From: Pseudomonas akapageensis
GTDB taxonomy: Bacteria; Pseudomonadota; Gammaproteobacteria; Pseudomonadales; Pseudomonadaceae
Direction: 5' to 3'
Length of the DNA stretch: 64,000 nt
NCBI RefSeq assembly: GCF_011355085.1
Contig: NZ_VXCP01000029.1
Span: 1-64,000 of the forward strand
Shown here: positions 34,072 through 43,976 of the stretch, in pieces
Layout of the letters: every line of letters begins with the position of its first letter
How positions within the stretch are numbered: the first letter of the stretch is position 1
The notes under the pieces: generated by a model
What the model was told of the DNA's origin: nothing
The model's database searches: none
What the model saw: the letters and a program-made list of their open reading frames with translations, nothing else
Made by a program: the position numbers and the translations under genes

Positions 34072-35541
34072 ATGTCATCCAGTTTCTCCGTTTCACACCC
34101 CTGTCGCCCCCACCAGGTCCCCCAGTGGGATACTGAAACCGATGTCGTCATCGTCGGATTTGGTGCGGCAGGCGCTTGCGCCGCCATCGAAGCCGCCAGT
34201 GCCGGCGCTGCCGTGACGCTTCTGGAGGCGGCCTCCGGCAACGGCGGCACCAGCGCTTTATCCGGAGGCGAAATCTATCTTGGCGGCAATGGCGGCACCC
34301 CTGCCCAGCGACAGGCCGGCTTTCACGACGACACCGAAGACCTGTTCCGCTACCTGATGATGGCCGGTGGCGTCGACGCCGACGAGTCGAAAGTGCGCCT
34401 GTATGCAGAAAACAGTCTTGGCCACTATGAGTGGCTGGTGGCACAAGGGGTCACGTACAAGAACACGTTCCTGCCGGAAAAAATGCTGGAGCCGGAGACC
34501 GACGACTGCCTGATCTGGTCCGGCAGCGAAGAAGCCTGGCCGTTCTCGGAAAAGGCCAAACCCTGCCCCCGCGGACATACCCCACAGTGGACCGGCTGGG
34601 GCGGCGGACGCATGCTGATGGACACCCTGGCCGCTCGCGTCGAGCAACTGGGCGTGGACATTCGCTACGACAGCCGGGTGCTCAGCCTGGTAGCCGATGA
34701 CGCCAGCAACGTCCAGGGGGTTGTCGTGCGAACCGACGGCCAGATCCGCTTTGTACGGGCCCGCAAGGGCGTCATCCTGTGCGCCGGCGGCTTCGCGATG
34801 AACCGTGACATGGTCAAGCGCCACGCGCCGCTCCTGCTGCGTTCCGATGACCCAATTGGAACACCCGGGGACGACGGCACGGGGATCCTCCTGGGCATGA
34901 GCGTGGGGGCCGCAGCGATTCACATGGACGAGGCTTTCCAGAGCCTGCCGTTCTACGCCCCCGAATCCCTGGTAAAAGGCATTTTCGTCAATGAGCGCGG
35001 CCAGCGCTTCATCAACGAAGACTGCTATCACGGACGCATCGGCCATCACATTATGCGGCAAACGGGCGATCGGATTTATCTGCTCGTCGACAACGCGTCC
35101 TACTCGCCACCGACGGAAATGACCCGCATCGACATTGCCGCCGCCGGAGAGACCTGGGAAGAGGTAGAGCACGATCTCGGCTTGCCCGAGGGCGCGTTGG
35201 TCGAAACCGTCGCCCTCTTCAACCGTCACGCGGCCGAAGGCAAGGATCCCCTGTTCCACAAAGCCGAAAAATGGCTCAAGCCACTCATTGAGCCGCCCTT
35301 CGTCGCGCTGGATTGCCGAGTCGATTATGCCTTCTATCCGCACTTCACCCTGGGCGGGCTGGACACGCTGCCGACGGGCCAGGTGCTGACCGAGAAGCGT
35401 GACCCCATCAACGGCCTGTATGCAGCCGGGCGCACCGCCTGCGGGCTACCCCGCTGGGGCGGTGGCTATAGTTCCGGCATGTCGCTGGCTGACGCTACCT
35501 TCTTCGGACGCCAGGCGGGGCTGAGCGCCGCTCTCAGGTAA
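34072..35541 (+). CDS. FAD-dependent oxidoreductase, KstD/fumarate reductase-like
   Basis: A 489-residue flavoprotein of the succinate dehydrogenase/3-ketosteroid delta1-dehydrogenase superfamily. The FAD motif is VVIVGFGAAGACAAIEA, and GTSALSGGEIYLGG is the usual second contact. The C-terminal GLYAAGRTACGLPRWGGGYSSG closes the FAD site. It probably introduces a double bond next to a carbonyl. Its 3' end overlaps that of the convergent acyl-CoA ligase by 8 bases. The steroid or terpenoid nature of the substrate is inference. Confidence 0.85.
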   Translation: MSSSFSVSHPCRPHQVPQWDTETDVVIVGFGAAGACAAIEAASAGAAVTLLEAASGNGGTSALSGGEIYLGGNGGTPAQRQAGFHDDTEDLFRYLMMAGGVDADESKVRLYAENSLGHYEWLVAQGVTYKNTFLPEKMLEPETDDCLIWSGSEEAWPFSEKAKPCPRGHTPQWTGWGGGRMLMDTLAARVEQLGVDIRYDSRVLSLVADDASNVQGVVVRTDGQIRFVRARKGVILCAGGFAMNRDMVKRHAPLLLRSDDPIGTPGDDGTGILLGMSVGAAAIHMDEAFQSLPFYAPESLVKGIFVNERGQRFINEDCYHGRIGHHIMRQTGDRIYLLVDNASYSPPTEMTRIDIAAAGETWEEVEHDLGLPEGALVETVALFNRHAAEGKDPLFHKAEKWLKPLIEPPFVALDCRVDYAFYPHFTLGGLDTLPTGQVLTEKRDPINGLYAAGRTACGLPRWGGGYSSGMSLADATFFGRQAGLSAALR

Positions 35542-37120
35542 CCGCTACGCGCTGTGCTGTCGCGTGCAAGGTGTTCTTGGCCACCTTGCCCGCGGCATTG
35601 AGCGGTAACTCGGTGACGAACTCCACACTGCGCGGCACCTTGTAGTTGGCCATGCGCTGGCGGCACCACTCGATCAAGGCGTCGGCCGTGATGGCGGCGT
35701 CCGGGCGTGCAACCAAATAGGCCTTGCCCACTTCCCCCAGCCGGGTGTCGACAACGCCAATGACAGCGACCTGGGCGATCGCCTCGTGTTCCATGAGAAG
35801 GCGTTCCACTTCTGCCGGGTAGCAATTGAAACCACCGACGATGAACATGTCCTTGAGCCGATCGGTGATCTGCAGGTAACCGCGCTCGTCGAGCACGCCC
35901 ACGTCCCCCGTGTGCAGCCAACCCTGTTCATCGATGGCATCGGCACTGGCCTGGGCATCGTCGAAATAACCTTGCATCAGGTTGTAGCCGCGAATCAGCA
36001 CTTCGCCCGGCTGCCCGCTCGGTAGCCGTTGTCCCTGGGCATCCACGCAACGAATTTCGATACCGTCCAGGGGGCGGCCGCAGGTGCCGGCAATGGTCTG
36101 CAGATCATCCCCGGGCCTGCAGACCGTGGCCAACCCGCAGCATTCGGTGAGACCGTAGGCCGTAATAACGCTCTCGAAACCCAACTCTTCGCACATCCGC
36201 TGGATCAGCACGGGCGGTACCGACGCCGCGCCGGTGACCGCCACGCGCAACGAGGAGAGATGGAAATCCCTGCGCCGCGGGTGGTCCAGCATGGCGATAT
36301 ACAGTGTCGGCGGTCCGGGCAGGAACGTCACCCGGTCGCGCTCGACCCGCTGCAGCACGGCTTCGGCATCGAAGGTTCGCTGAGGCAGGATGGTCGCCCC
36401 GCTGACCAGCGCCGCGAGCCAACCTGCCTTGAAGCCGAAGCTGTGGAAGAACGGGCTGACAATCAGATAGCGGTCGCCGGCCTGCAGGCCGACGATCTCG
36501 CTCCAGCTGTCGAACAGCCGCAGGTTCTGGCCCTGGGCGCAGAGCACGCCCTTGGGGTAGCCGGTGGTGCCTGAGGTGAACATCAGGTCGCACAGAGTGT
36601 CGGCGTCCAGGGTAGCGATGCGCTGGTCCAGCACCGACTCGGACACCTGTTCGGCAAGGGCGAGAAACGCCTGCCAGCCACTGGCCTCGACCCGCGCCTG
36701 CTCCAGCACAATGGTCCGCCGCAAGTGCGGAAGCGTCTGGCCGAGCAGTTGGTCGGGGTAGTAGGTGCCGAGAAACTCGCCAACGCTGAACAACAGCCCT
36801 GCGCTGCTGCGCCCCAGGATATCGGCGGCCTCGGAAGCTTTCAGGCGGGTGTTCAAGGGGACCAGGACTGCACCGACCAGCAGACAGCCGAGGGCCGCGA
36901 CTATCCATTGGTGACAATTGGGCGCCCAGATGGCGACTCGATCTCCCGGTTGGACCTCCAGGGCCAGCAAAGCGCGCCCGGCCTGGCGGCTCAGGCGGTA
37001 GAGCTCGGCATAGGAGATCTGCAGCCCCTGCTCTTCTATCGCGATGCGCTGGTCGTGGGTGCGGGCCGCCAGGGCCAGCATTGCCGCCAGGGTGTGTGGT
37101 TTGGCACTTGACGAACTCAT
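35534..37120 (-). CDS. Acyl-CoA synthetase, FadD3-like
   Basis: A 528-residue ATP-dependent acid:CoA ligase. The P-loop FTSGTTGYPKG is at 181-191, YGLTECCGLAT and GWLHTGDVG follow, and the C-terminal Lys is in NAAGKVAKN. The sequence resembles FadD3 and related ligases that activate bicyclic steroid degradation intermediates, but other carboxylic acids are possible. It overlaps the OYE gene start by 4 bases, placing it last in the leftward operon from 42401. Confidence 0.9.
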   Translation of the reverse strand: MSSSSAKPHTLAAMLALAARTHDQRIAIEEQGLQISYAELYRLSRQAGRALLALEVQPGDRVAIWAPNCHQWIVAALGCLLVGAVLVPLNTRLKASEAADILGRSSAGLLFSVGEFLGTYYPDQLLGQTLPHLRRTIVLEQARVEASGWQAFLALAEQVSESVLDQRIATLDADTLCDLMFTSGTTGYPKGVLCAQGQNLRLFDSWSEIVGLQAGDRYLIVSPFFHSFGFKAGWLAALVSGATILPQRTFDAEAVLQRVERDRVTFLPGPPTLYIAMLDHPRRRDFHLSSLRVAVTGAASVPPVLIQRMCEELGFESVITAYGLTECCGLATVCRPGDDLQTIAGTCGRPLDGIEIRCVDAQGQRLPSGQPGEVLIRGYNLMQGYFDDAQASADAIDEQGWLHTGDVGVLDERGYLQITDRLKDMFIVGGFNCYPAEVERLLMEHEAIAQVAVIGVVDTRLGEVGKAYLVARPDAAITADALIEWCRQRMANYKVPRSVEFVTELPLNAAGKVAKNTLHATAQRVAVT

Positions 37121-38208
37121 GGCCGGCCATCCTGCGGGTGGGTGAGATAGTCGGTGAAGCCGCGCGCGCCGCTGGTATAGAGGGTGGCGCGATCGAATGC
37201 GGCGAGCGGCGCGTGTTCACGCAGGCGCGCCACCAGGTCGGGGTTGGCGATAAAGTGACGGGCGAAGGACACGGCATCGCCTACCCCATCGTCCAGGGCC
37301 TGGACAGCACTGCGACCGTCGAAACCGTCGTTGACAATCAACGGGCCGCTGAAGTGGCGACGTACCAGGGCGAAGGCGTCCAGATCCGCTTGCGGCGAAC
37401 GGCTCACCTGCACATACGCCAGGCCGAGGGGATTCACGGCATCGAGCAACGCGCCATAGGTCGCGACCGGGTCGTCGTCCTGCATGTCGTTGTAGGGGTT
37501 GGCCGGGCAGATGCGCAGGCCGACCCGCCCAGCGCCAATGGCCCCGGCCAGGGCCTCCAGGCATTCCACGGTGAAGCGGATGCGTTTGGACAAGGAACCG
37601 CCATAACCATCCTGACGCTGGTTACTGCAGGCCAGCAGGAACTGCATCGGCAGGTAGCCGCTGCTGCAGTGCAGTTCCACGCCGTCAAAACCTGCCGCCC
37701 GGGCATTGAGCGCGGCCTGGCGGTAGTCCTCGATCACCCTGGCTATTTCATGACCGTGCAGGGCTCGCGGCATGTCCATTGGCACCATGCCGTGACTGTC
37801 GCTGTACAGGCTGCCCTGTGCGGCAATGGCCGAGGGGGCGATGGTCTCGGCGCTCTCGGGCTTGTTGTGCCGGCTGGCGGCCCGGCCCACGTGCATCAGT
37901 TGCAGCACCATGCTGGCGCCCGCCTCGCGCACCGGGCCGGTGACCTGACGCCAGGCCTCGACCTGGCGTGGCGTGACGATACCGGGGGTACGGCAATAGC
38001 CCTTGCCGTCCACACTCGGGTAGGTGCCTTCGGCGATGATCAGGCCGGCGCTGCCGCGCTGGCCGTAGTAGGCCGCATGCAGCTCGGTCGGCGCGTCATC
38101 GGCGTCGGCACGGCTGCGGGTCATCGGCGCCATGACGATACGGTTGGCCAGGCGCAGTTCGCCCAACTGCAGGGGCTCGAATAGTTTGCTCTGCGCAGAC
38201 GCCATCAA
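37117..38208 (-). CDS. Old Yellow Enzyme-family NADH:flavin oxidoreductase
   Basis: A 363-residue FMN alkene reductase. LANRIVMAPMTRSRA is the N-terminal signature, GFDGVELHCSSGYL replaces the common HxAHGYL-type segment, and GGSLSKRIRF and NDGFDG follow. OYEs reduce electron-poor double bonds. Short overlaps with both neighbours indicate translational coupling. Confidence 0.9.
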   Translation of the reverse strand: MMASAQSKLFEPLQLGELRLANRIVMAPMTRSRADADDAPTELHAAYYGQRGSAGLIIAEGTYPSVDGKGYCRTPGIVTPRQVEAWRQVTGPVREAGASMVLQLMHVGRAASRHNKPESAETIAPSAIAAQGSLYSDSHGMVPMDMPRALHGHEIARVIEDYRQAALNARAAGFDGVELHCSSGYLPMQFLLACSNQRQDGYGGSLSKRIRFTVECLEALAGAIGAGRVGLRICPANPYNDMQDDDPVATYGALLDAVNPLGLAYVQVSRSPQADLDAFALVRRHFSGPLIVNDGFDGRSAVQALDDGVGDAVSFARHFIANPDLVARLREHAPLAAFDRATLYTSGARGFTDYLTHPQDGRP

Positions 38209-38834
38209 CGAACCCTCACTCGCGGCGCGGCGGAGCCACGGCGCATGCGCTCGAGGAACGTATCCAGAGGCGCAGGTTCAGCGACCTCTGGCAGCGCGTC
38301 GTCGGGCTTGGCGTTCCAGAACGCCTTCCAGCTCGGCCATAGCTCGTGCCAGGAACCCTCGTAGGGTTCCCTGCCCGGCCAGCGCATCTTCCGTTCGCCG
38401 ATCGGGGGCTTGTTCAGGTCGCACGCATACAGGTAGCACGGCAGGCGACGGCGGAAGTACCAGCGCCCGTCGATGCGCTGGTAGTCATCCCAGTAGAGCA
38501 TTTGCATGATCACCCACTCGGGCCCGGTCTCGTGCTCGTTCTTCGAATAGACCACGCCGCTGGCATTGTCCCGGTCCTTGAACTCGATGATATGACCGCC
38601 GATATGGTGCGAGGTGGTACTGAACTGCTGGCGCAGGGTCTCGTCGATCCAGGCCTTGAGGTGGCTGCGGCCGACCCTGTCCTTGCCCACCTTGACGTCT
38701 TCGGGGAACAACCCGACCCAGGCGTCGAGGTCGCGCATGTCCTGGGCCAGGGCGTACTTGGCCGGCAGCATGCGGATTTCTTCCAGCGACTCCAGGCGGT
38801 CGAGGCGCTCCTGCACTGTTTGTTCGTTCATCAT
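38205..38834 (-). CDS. SnoaL/NTF2-like protein
   Basis: A 209-residue alpha+beta barrel protein of the nuclear transport factor 2 group (EEIRMLPAKYALAQDMRDLDAWVGLF and the TTSHHIGGHIIEF strand). Members act as isomerases, dehydratases or cyclases on polyketide- or steroid-like rings. The extension after about residue 150 is unusual for the family. It belongs to the leftward operon. Confidence 0.85.
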   Translation of the reverse strand: MMNEQTVQERLDRLESLEEIRMLPAKYALAQDMRDLDAWVGLFPEDVKVGKDRVGRSHLKAWIDETLRQQFSTTSHHIGGHIIEFKDRDNASGVVYSKNEHETGPEWVIMQMLYWDDYQRIDGRWYFRRRLPCYLYACDLNKPPIGERKMRWPGREPYEGSWHELWPSWKAFWNAKPDDALPEVAEPAPLDTFLERMRRGSAAPRVRVR

Positions 38835-38849
38835 TGCGCTCCCGTCGGC

Positions 38850-39614
38850 TCAGCGTTGCGAAGAAATATTGCCGCCGTCCACAAGGATCTCTGCAGCGTT
38901 GATGTAGCTGGCTTCATCCGACAGCAGGAAGCGCACCACGCGGCCGACCTCGTGCGCCTGGCCGAGCCGGCCGAGCAGGATGCGACGCTCGAACTGCCCG
39001 GGATGGGCGGCCACCACCGGCTCCAGCATCGGCGTCAGGATCTGCCCGGGCGACACCGAGTTGATACGGATGCCATCGCCGCTCAAGGCGTCGGCCAGGG
39101 ACCGTACCAGCGACAGCAGGCCCCCTTTGGATGCGCTGTAGGCTGGGATCAGGGCATTGCCCAGGGTGGCGTTGATCGAGGCGATACCCACCACTGCGGC
39201 ACCGGGATTGGCGCGCAGATCCGGCAGCATGGCCTGCACCAACAGGGCCATGGCGCGCAGGTTGACGTTCAGCACCTGGTCCCAGCTCTGCGCCGAGAGC
39301 TGCTCCAGGCCACTCTGGTCGACCACTCCGGCGGCATGCACCAGGGCGCCTGGCGCGCCCAGCTCGGCGCGGGTCCTGACCAGTGCCGGGGCAATCGCGT
39401 CCGGGTCGCGCAGATCGATGCCGATGCCCAGGCACGGCACGGCATGCTGCTCGGCGAGCCGGGCAGCGACTGCTTGCGCCTTGTCCTCGAACAGGTCCCA
39501 GATCGCCACCGGGCGGCCGACTGCAGCCAGCGCCGCAGCGCTCGCCGCACCGATGCCGGAGGCGCCGCCGGTGATGACTACCGGGCTTGCAGGTGAATTC
39601 AATAGCGTGTTCAC
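38850..39614 (-). CDS. SDR family oxidoreductase
   Basis: A 254-residue short-chain dehydrogenase (TGGASGIGAASA, then YSASKGGLLSL, and LVDGG). AAG replaces NNAG in the central motif. It overlaps the upstream SDR gene by 4 bases. Confidence 0.9.
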   Translation of the reverse strand: MNTLLNSPASPVVITGGASGIGAASAAALAAVGRPVAIWDLFEDKAQAVAARLAEQHAVPCLGIGIDLRDPDAIAPALVRTRAELGAPGALVHAAGVVDQSGLEQLSAQSWDQVLNVNLRAMALLVQAMLPDLRANPGAAVVGIASINATLGNALIPAYSASKGGLLSLVRSLADALSGDGIRINSVSPGQILTPMLEPVVAAHPGQFERRILLGRLGQAHEVGRVVRFLLSDEASYINAAEILVDGGNISSQR

Positions 39615-40438
39615 AGGTTCAGATCCCCTTGGGTTGCCCGGTATTCACTGGAGGTTTGCGAGGTGTAATCGGTAGCGCCCACATTGAGTTCGCAGGTCTT
39701 GCCACCATCGACGATCAGGCTTTGCCCAGTGATGTAGGAAGACTCGTCCGAGGCGAGGAAGAGGATGGCGTTGGCGACCTCCTCGGGCTCGCCGATACGC
39801 CCCAGCGGCACGGCCCGCGCGGTGGCGGCGATCATCTGTTCGCTTTGCATGGCCTCGCGCGTGCCCTCGCTCCAGACAATCCCGGGGATCACCACATTGA
39901 CCCGGATCCTGTCGGCAGCCCCTTCCAGGGCGACGGCGCGGCTGAAATTGATGACACCGGCCTTGGCCGCACCGTAGGCGCTCAGGCCGGGGCTGCCGAG
40001 CAAGCCGGCCACCGAGCCCATGTTGATGATCGAACCGCCCCGACCCTGCATCGCGCGCATGGCTGCCCGTGTGCCGAAAAAGGCCACGTCGAGGCTGCCG
40101 CGCAGGCTCTTGTGCCAGTCCTCGGTGCTCAGTTGCGCCAACGGCCCCCAGGTGTAGTTCACCGCGTTATTGACCATGACATCCAGGCGACGAAAGCGCT
40201 CCAGGGTCCTGGCCACCGCCCGCTCCACCGCCTGCTCGTCGGTGACGTCAGTCTGCACCCAGTCGGCCTCCCCGCCCTGCTCGCGAATCTTCGCCGCCAT
40301 CGTCTCGATGGGTTCGCGCCTGCGCCCGCAGAGCATCACCCGGGCGCCCTGGGCTGCGAACAATTGCGCCGCTGCGGCGCCGATACCTGTTCCGGCGCCA
40401 CTGATCAGCGCCACCTTGCCTTGCAATCTTCCATTCAT
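39611..40438 (-). CDS. SDR family oxidoreductase
   Basis: A 275-residue short-chain dehydrogenase (SGAGTGIGAAAA, NNAVNYTWGP, YGAAKAGVINF, VDGGKT). It has a C-terminal extension of about 20 residues after the usual end. The NNAG motif reads NNAV. It is one of three consecutive SDR genes, which suggests several alcohol/ketone steps in one pathway. Confidence 0.9.
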   Translation of the reverse strand: MNGRLQGKVALISGAGTGIGAAAAQLFAAQGARVMLCGRRREPIETMAAKIREQGGEADWVQTDVTDEQAVERAVARTLERFRRLDVMVNNAVNYTWGPLAQLSTEDWHKSLRGSLDVAFFGTRAAMRAMQGRGGSIINMGSVAGLLGSPGLSAYGAAKAGVINFSRAVALEGAADRIRVNVVIPGIVWSEGTREAMQSEQMIAATARAVPLGRIGEPEEVANAILFLASDESSYITGQSLIVDGGKTCELNVGATDYTSQTSSEYRATQGDLNL

Positions 40439-40451
40439 GGTTACTGTCCTC

Positions 40452-41279
40452 TCAATGCATCAACATGCCGCCACTGGCGGCCAGGGTTTGTCCGGTAAAG
40501 CAACTGGAGTCGTCACTGGCCAGGAACAGGCAGGTACGGGCGATTTCTTCAGGTTCGAGCAGGCGTCCCAGGGGGATGGCTTGCTGCAGGGCACGAGCCC
40601 ACTCCTCGGAGATAGACTGCATCATCGGCGTGCGGGTCGGCCCCGGGCAGATGGTATTGACCCGGATGCCGCGCGGCCCCAGGTCACGGGCCAGGCATTT
40701 GCCCATGCCGAGCAAGGCGGCCTTGGACGCGCAGTAGGACAGCGGCCCCTCGCCACTGAGCGCGGACAGGCTGGCGATATTGATGATCGAGCCCTTGCTG
40801 GCGCAGGCGATCATCAGGCGCACTGCGGCGCGGCTGCAGTAGAAGGCGCCGTTCAAATTGATGTCCACGATCCGCTGCCAGCCGGCGTCGGTGAGGTCGA
40901 CGATCATGTCGGTGAACACCTCGGGCTCTCTGCCTGCCGCCAATTGCTCGCCGCGCTGGGCCAGGCGCTGCTGGTAAAGCTCGAAGCCATCACCGGGCAC
41001 CTGCCCCAGCCCCGCGTTGTTGACCAGCACATCGAGGCGGCCGTAGCGCCGTTCGACTTCCGCAAACATTCGCCTGACTGACTCGCTGTCGGCGATATCG
41101 CAGCCCACTGCCAGGCAGTCGCCGCGCCCGTCGATCATCTGCAGCGTTTGCTGCGCCGCGGTCTGGTCGATGTCCGCAAGCACCACACTGGCGCCTTCGG
41201 CAGCGAACAGTGCGGCGGTCGCACGCCCCATCCCCGATCCCGCCCCGGTTACCAGCGCAACTTTATGTTTGAGCCTCAT
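40452..41279 (-). CDS. SDR family oxidoreductase
   Basis: A 275-residue short-chain dehydrogenase (TGAGSGMGRATAALF, NNAGLGQ, YCASKAALLGM). An insertion of about 20 residues after NNAG is visible. Its C-terminus ends in the truncated ASGGMLMH. Confidence 0.9.
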   Translation of the reverse strand: MRLKHKVALVTGAGSGMGRATAALFAAEGASVVLADIDQTAAQQTLQMIDGRGDCLAVGCDIADSESVRRMFAEVERRYGRLDVLVNNAGLGQVPGDGFELYQQRLAQRGEQLAAGREPEVFTDMIVDLTDAGWQRIVDINLNGAFYCSRAAVRLMIACASKGSIINIASLSALSGEGPLSYCASKAALLGMGKCLARDLGPRGIRVNTICPGPTRTPMMQSISEEWARALQQAIPLGRLLEPEEIARTCLFLASDDSSCFTGQTLAASGGMLMH

Positions 41280-41318
41280 ACCCGTTTGTCTCCACTGATT
41301 GTTGTTTTTGTACGTCGC

Positions 41319-42401
41319 TCAGATCAGGTGCAGTTCGCTGCGGGCCTGTTCAGGCACCTCATCGAGCTGGCGCCAGATACCGCCCTTGCTTTCGAAAACC
41401 TTCATGCGTGGCGCGGGCAGTTCGGCGACGTCGGTATAAAACTGCTCGTACCACTCACGCAGCTGGTAGACCGGCCCATCGCCCTCGCAGAGCAGCGGCT
41501 TGTCGATGCGGGTCTTGCTGTGCCAGATCTCCACGTCCTGGAAGAACGACGTGTGTGCCTGTTCGGCATAGCCCCGGGCGATGTCCTGGTTGGCCGCCTC
41601 GTCGAGCGCCGGGTTCTTGCGCACCTTGATGGCGTAGCGCAGCTCGAAGCTGTTGTGGTCGATGGGCACATGGCAGTTGAGCAGCAGGGTATCGATCGTC
41701 TGCTCCCCTGCGCGGGCGGTCATCCGGGTAACGTGATAGGCGGGGCCGAAGTAGGCACTGTCGGCGCGCAGGCCGCTGCCGAGCAGCTCACTCTCCTCGC
41801 CGTGAAACATCTGCCGGCCGATATGGCCATCGAAGGTGTTGCAGAAGTAGCTGGCAGGCGATCCGTGCACCGGGCCGAAATGAGCGGCGTCGGCAAGGTT
41901 GTCCACCAGTTCGCGGCAGCTGGTCTGGATCACCATCTTGCGCATCATCCAGTCGGTCCAGTCCGTGGAGAAGCAGGCTTCGATGCGCGGGATCTCCACC
42001 AGCGGGTCCGGTGCGTCGCCTTGCGCGTCGTGCCAGACGAACAGCAACTTGTTCTGCACCAGGGTCGGCCAGGCCTTGACCCGCGCCCGTGGCGGAATGC
42101 GTTTGCAGTAGGGAATCGATGCACACTTGCCATCGCTGCCCCACTGCCAGTGATGGAAGGGGCAGACCAGGGTACTGCCCTGGACTTCGCCCTTGCTCAG
42201 GTCGGCGCCCATGTGCGGGCAGTAGCCGTCGAGTATGTGCAGCGCGCCCGCCTCGTCGCGATAGGCCACCAGGCGGGTGCCGAAGATGTTGAGTGGGTGG
42301 GGCTTGCCATCCGCGTAGTCGGCGGCCAGGCCCAGGCAGTGCCAGCCGCGGGCGTAGCGTCGTGCCAATACAGGGATCAGAGCGGTGCTCGACATTTCCA
42401 T
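41319..42401 (-). CDS. Rieske non-haem iron oxygenase
   Basis: A 360-residue terminal oxygenase. The Rieske centre is Cys61-x-His63 with Cys80-x2-His83. The mononuclear iron site is Asn168, Asp171, His174 and His179 (NLADAAHFGPVH). This arrangement resembles KshA-type 3-ketosteroid 9alpha-hydroxylases. No ferredoxin or reductase gene is adjacent, so electrons must come from elsewhere. The ATG at 42401 follows AGGAGAG. It is first in the leftward catabolic operon. Confidence 0.9.
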   Translation of the reverse strand: MEMSSTALIPVLARRYARGWHCLGLAADYADGKPHPLNIFGTRLVAYRDEAGALHILDGYCPHMGADLSKGEVQGSTLVCPFHHWQWGSDGKCASIPYCKRIPPRARVKAWPTLVQNKLLFVWHDAQGDAPDPLVEIPRIEACFSTDWTDWMMRKMVIQTSCRELVDNLADAAHFGPVHGSPASYFCNTFDGHIGRQMFHGEESELLGSGLRADSAYFGPAYHVTRMTARAGEQTIDTLLLNCHVPIDHNSFELRYAIKVRKNPALDEAANQDIARGYAEQAHTSFFQDVEIWHSKTRIDKPLLCEGDGPVYQLREWYEQFYTDVAELPAPRMKVFESKGGIWRQLDEVPEQARSELHLI

Positions 42402-42618
42402 GCTGCTCTCCTGAAGGTGAAGGATGTCGAGGCGAACTATCCTCCCAGCCAGCAGCACCCCACATCCCCGCGCTGGACTAACCCCCAAGGGTGACTCGGG
42501 TAACTTGCACGTGCCGACGTGTGACGCATCCTCCGTTTGAACGATGTCCGCCACATCCCGGCGCGCGAGTCTTGAGCAAAAGCCACGAAATCCGTGGCCC
42601 CCAGGATGGGCGACACCT

Positions 42619-43773
42619 ATGTACACCGCCGATGTCTCGCTCGATGAGCTCTGTCACATTATCGAGTTGATCTATGAAGGCCCCAGCGAAGCGTTGCCCT
42701 GGCAACAGAGCCTCGAACAGCTGCGCAGCAGTTTGCAAGCCAGCTACGTGACGCTGATCCTGCGCCCTTCCACGGCCGAAGATCCCGGTTTCATGGTCAA
42801 TGCCGGCACCGTTTCCACCTGGGCGGTCGGCGCCTATGCCAGCACTTACTATGCCCTTGACCCCTTTGTCGGGCTGCCGCCAGGCGAAGTGCACACGGTG
42901 GCGGAAATTCTCGGCGAGGAGCGCTGGCTGAACTCCGCCTTCTACCAGCAATTCAACGCACCGCTGGACGTTTTCCACATCATGGGCGCAGACCTGCGCA
43001 GCACCGACGGCAGCGAGTGCCGCCTGCGCATTTGCCGTCCACGCCGGGACGAAGCCTTCAATAGGGAGGACAAGGCGCTGTGCACGCGCCTGCTGCCGCA
43101 CTTGCGACGGGCAGTGGGCCTGCGCAGTCAGCTCAAGCGCAGCGAGGCAGAATGCCAGCTCTACGCCACGGCCGTGGAGCGCCTGCAGATCGGTACATTG
43201 ATTCTCGACGACAACCGCAGAGTGCTGGAAATCAATGAAACCGCCAGAGAGCTGCTCGCCGAGGACGATGGTCTCAGACTGGTGGACGGCAGCCTGCAGG
43301 CCGCCTGCAATCGCGACGACCATGCCTTGCAGCGGCTGATCGGGCAAGTTCAGGAAAAACGCCTGCAACCGGGGCCGAAAATCGCCGAAGCCATTACCCT
43401 GAAGCGGCCATTGAGCGGTGGCAGCCTCGGCGTTGTGGTACAGAGCCTGCCGCGCCCGGAAGGCCCGCAAAGTCGCCTGCCCGCATTGGTGGTCTACCTG
43501 CGCAACCCGGAGCGCAAGGCCTGTGTCCAGCAGCAGACCCTGCGCCAGCTGTTCGGCTTCACCCCCACCGAAGCCGAGCTGACGCTCCAACTGGCCCACG
43601 GTCATTCACTGGATGAAGCAGGCGCGCGGTTGAACATCCGGCGCAACACGGTGAAGACGCACCTGCGCTCTATCTACGCCAAGGCCGGCGTCACCCGGCA
43701 CACCGAACTGACCCATCTGTTGCACAGCAGCGTGGCAGTCCTGGCCGGAACGAGTTCTGCAGAGCATTTGTAG
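42619..43773 (+). CDS. LuxR-type helix-turn-helix regulator
   Basis: A 384-residue regulator. A PAS/GAF-like N-terminal part is followed by a C-terminal LuxR HTH (FTPTEAELTLQLAHGHSLDEA, then RRNTVKTHLRSIYAKAGVTR). It is divergent from the Rieske oxygenase operon, with about 217 bases between starts, and probably controls it. The ATG at 42619 is chosen; in-frame codons further upstream run into the promoter region. Its stop codon lies at the edge of a dispersed repeat. Confidence 0.88.
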   Translation: MYTADVSLDELCHIIELIYEGPSEALPWQQSLEQLRSSLQASYVTLILRPSTAEDPGFMVNAGTVSTWAVGAYASTYYALDPFVGLPPGEVHTVAEILGEERWLNSAFYQQFNAPLDVFHIMGADLRSTDGSECRLRICRPRRDEAFNREDKALCTRLLPHLRRAVGLRSQLKRSEAECQLYATAVERLQIGTLILDDNRRVLEINETARELLAEDDGLRLVDGSLQAACNRDDHALQRLIGQVQEKRLQPGPKIAEAITLKRPLSGGSLGVVVQSLPRPEGPQSRLPALVVYLRNPERKACVQQQTLRQLFGFTPTEAELTLQLAHGHSLDEAGARLNIRRNTVKTHLRSIYAKAGVTRHTELTHLLHSSVAVLAGTSSAEHL

Positions 43774-43945
43774 CCGCTGCCGCCAGGCTGCGCTGGAGTC
43801 CCGCAGGGGCTCCCTTGCAATGTCAACGTTGCATTCGGCCGCTGCGCGGCCGATCGCGGGCAAGCCCGCTCCCACAGAGGTATTACGTACACCGGACTAC
43901 TGTGGGAGCTGCGGTGCGGCGATCCGACTTGCCAGCGATGAGGCC
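43770..43945. repeat. Dispersed repeat plus REPIN
   Basis: 43770-43815 matches the complement of 283-328 almost exactly. 43841-43877 and 43900-43933 are two inverted REP units (GCTCCCACAG at 43868 and CTGTGGGAGC at 43900) forming a REPIN. The LuxR stop codon is the TAG of GTAGCCGCTGCC. Confidence 0.75.
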
Positions 43946-43976
43946 CGCAGGGCCTCTAATTACCCCAAGGCCAGGA

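Noticed and set aside
41148-42494. 448-codon plus-strand frame opposite the Rieske gene
   Set aside because: The opposite strand carries Rieske and iron-site motifs; this frame has none.
42478-43605. 375-codon minus-strand frame opposite the LuxR regulator
   Set aside because: The plus strand has a clear LuxR helix-turn-helix; this frame is a shadow.
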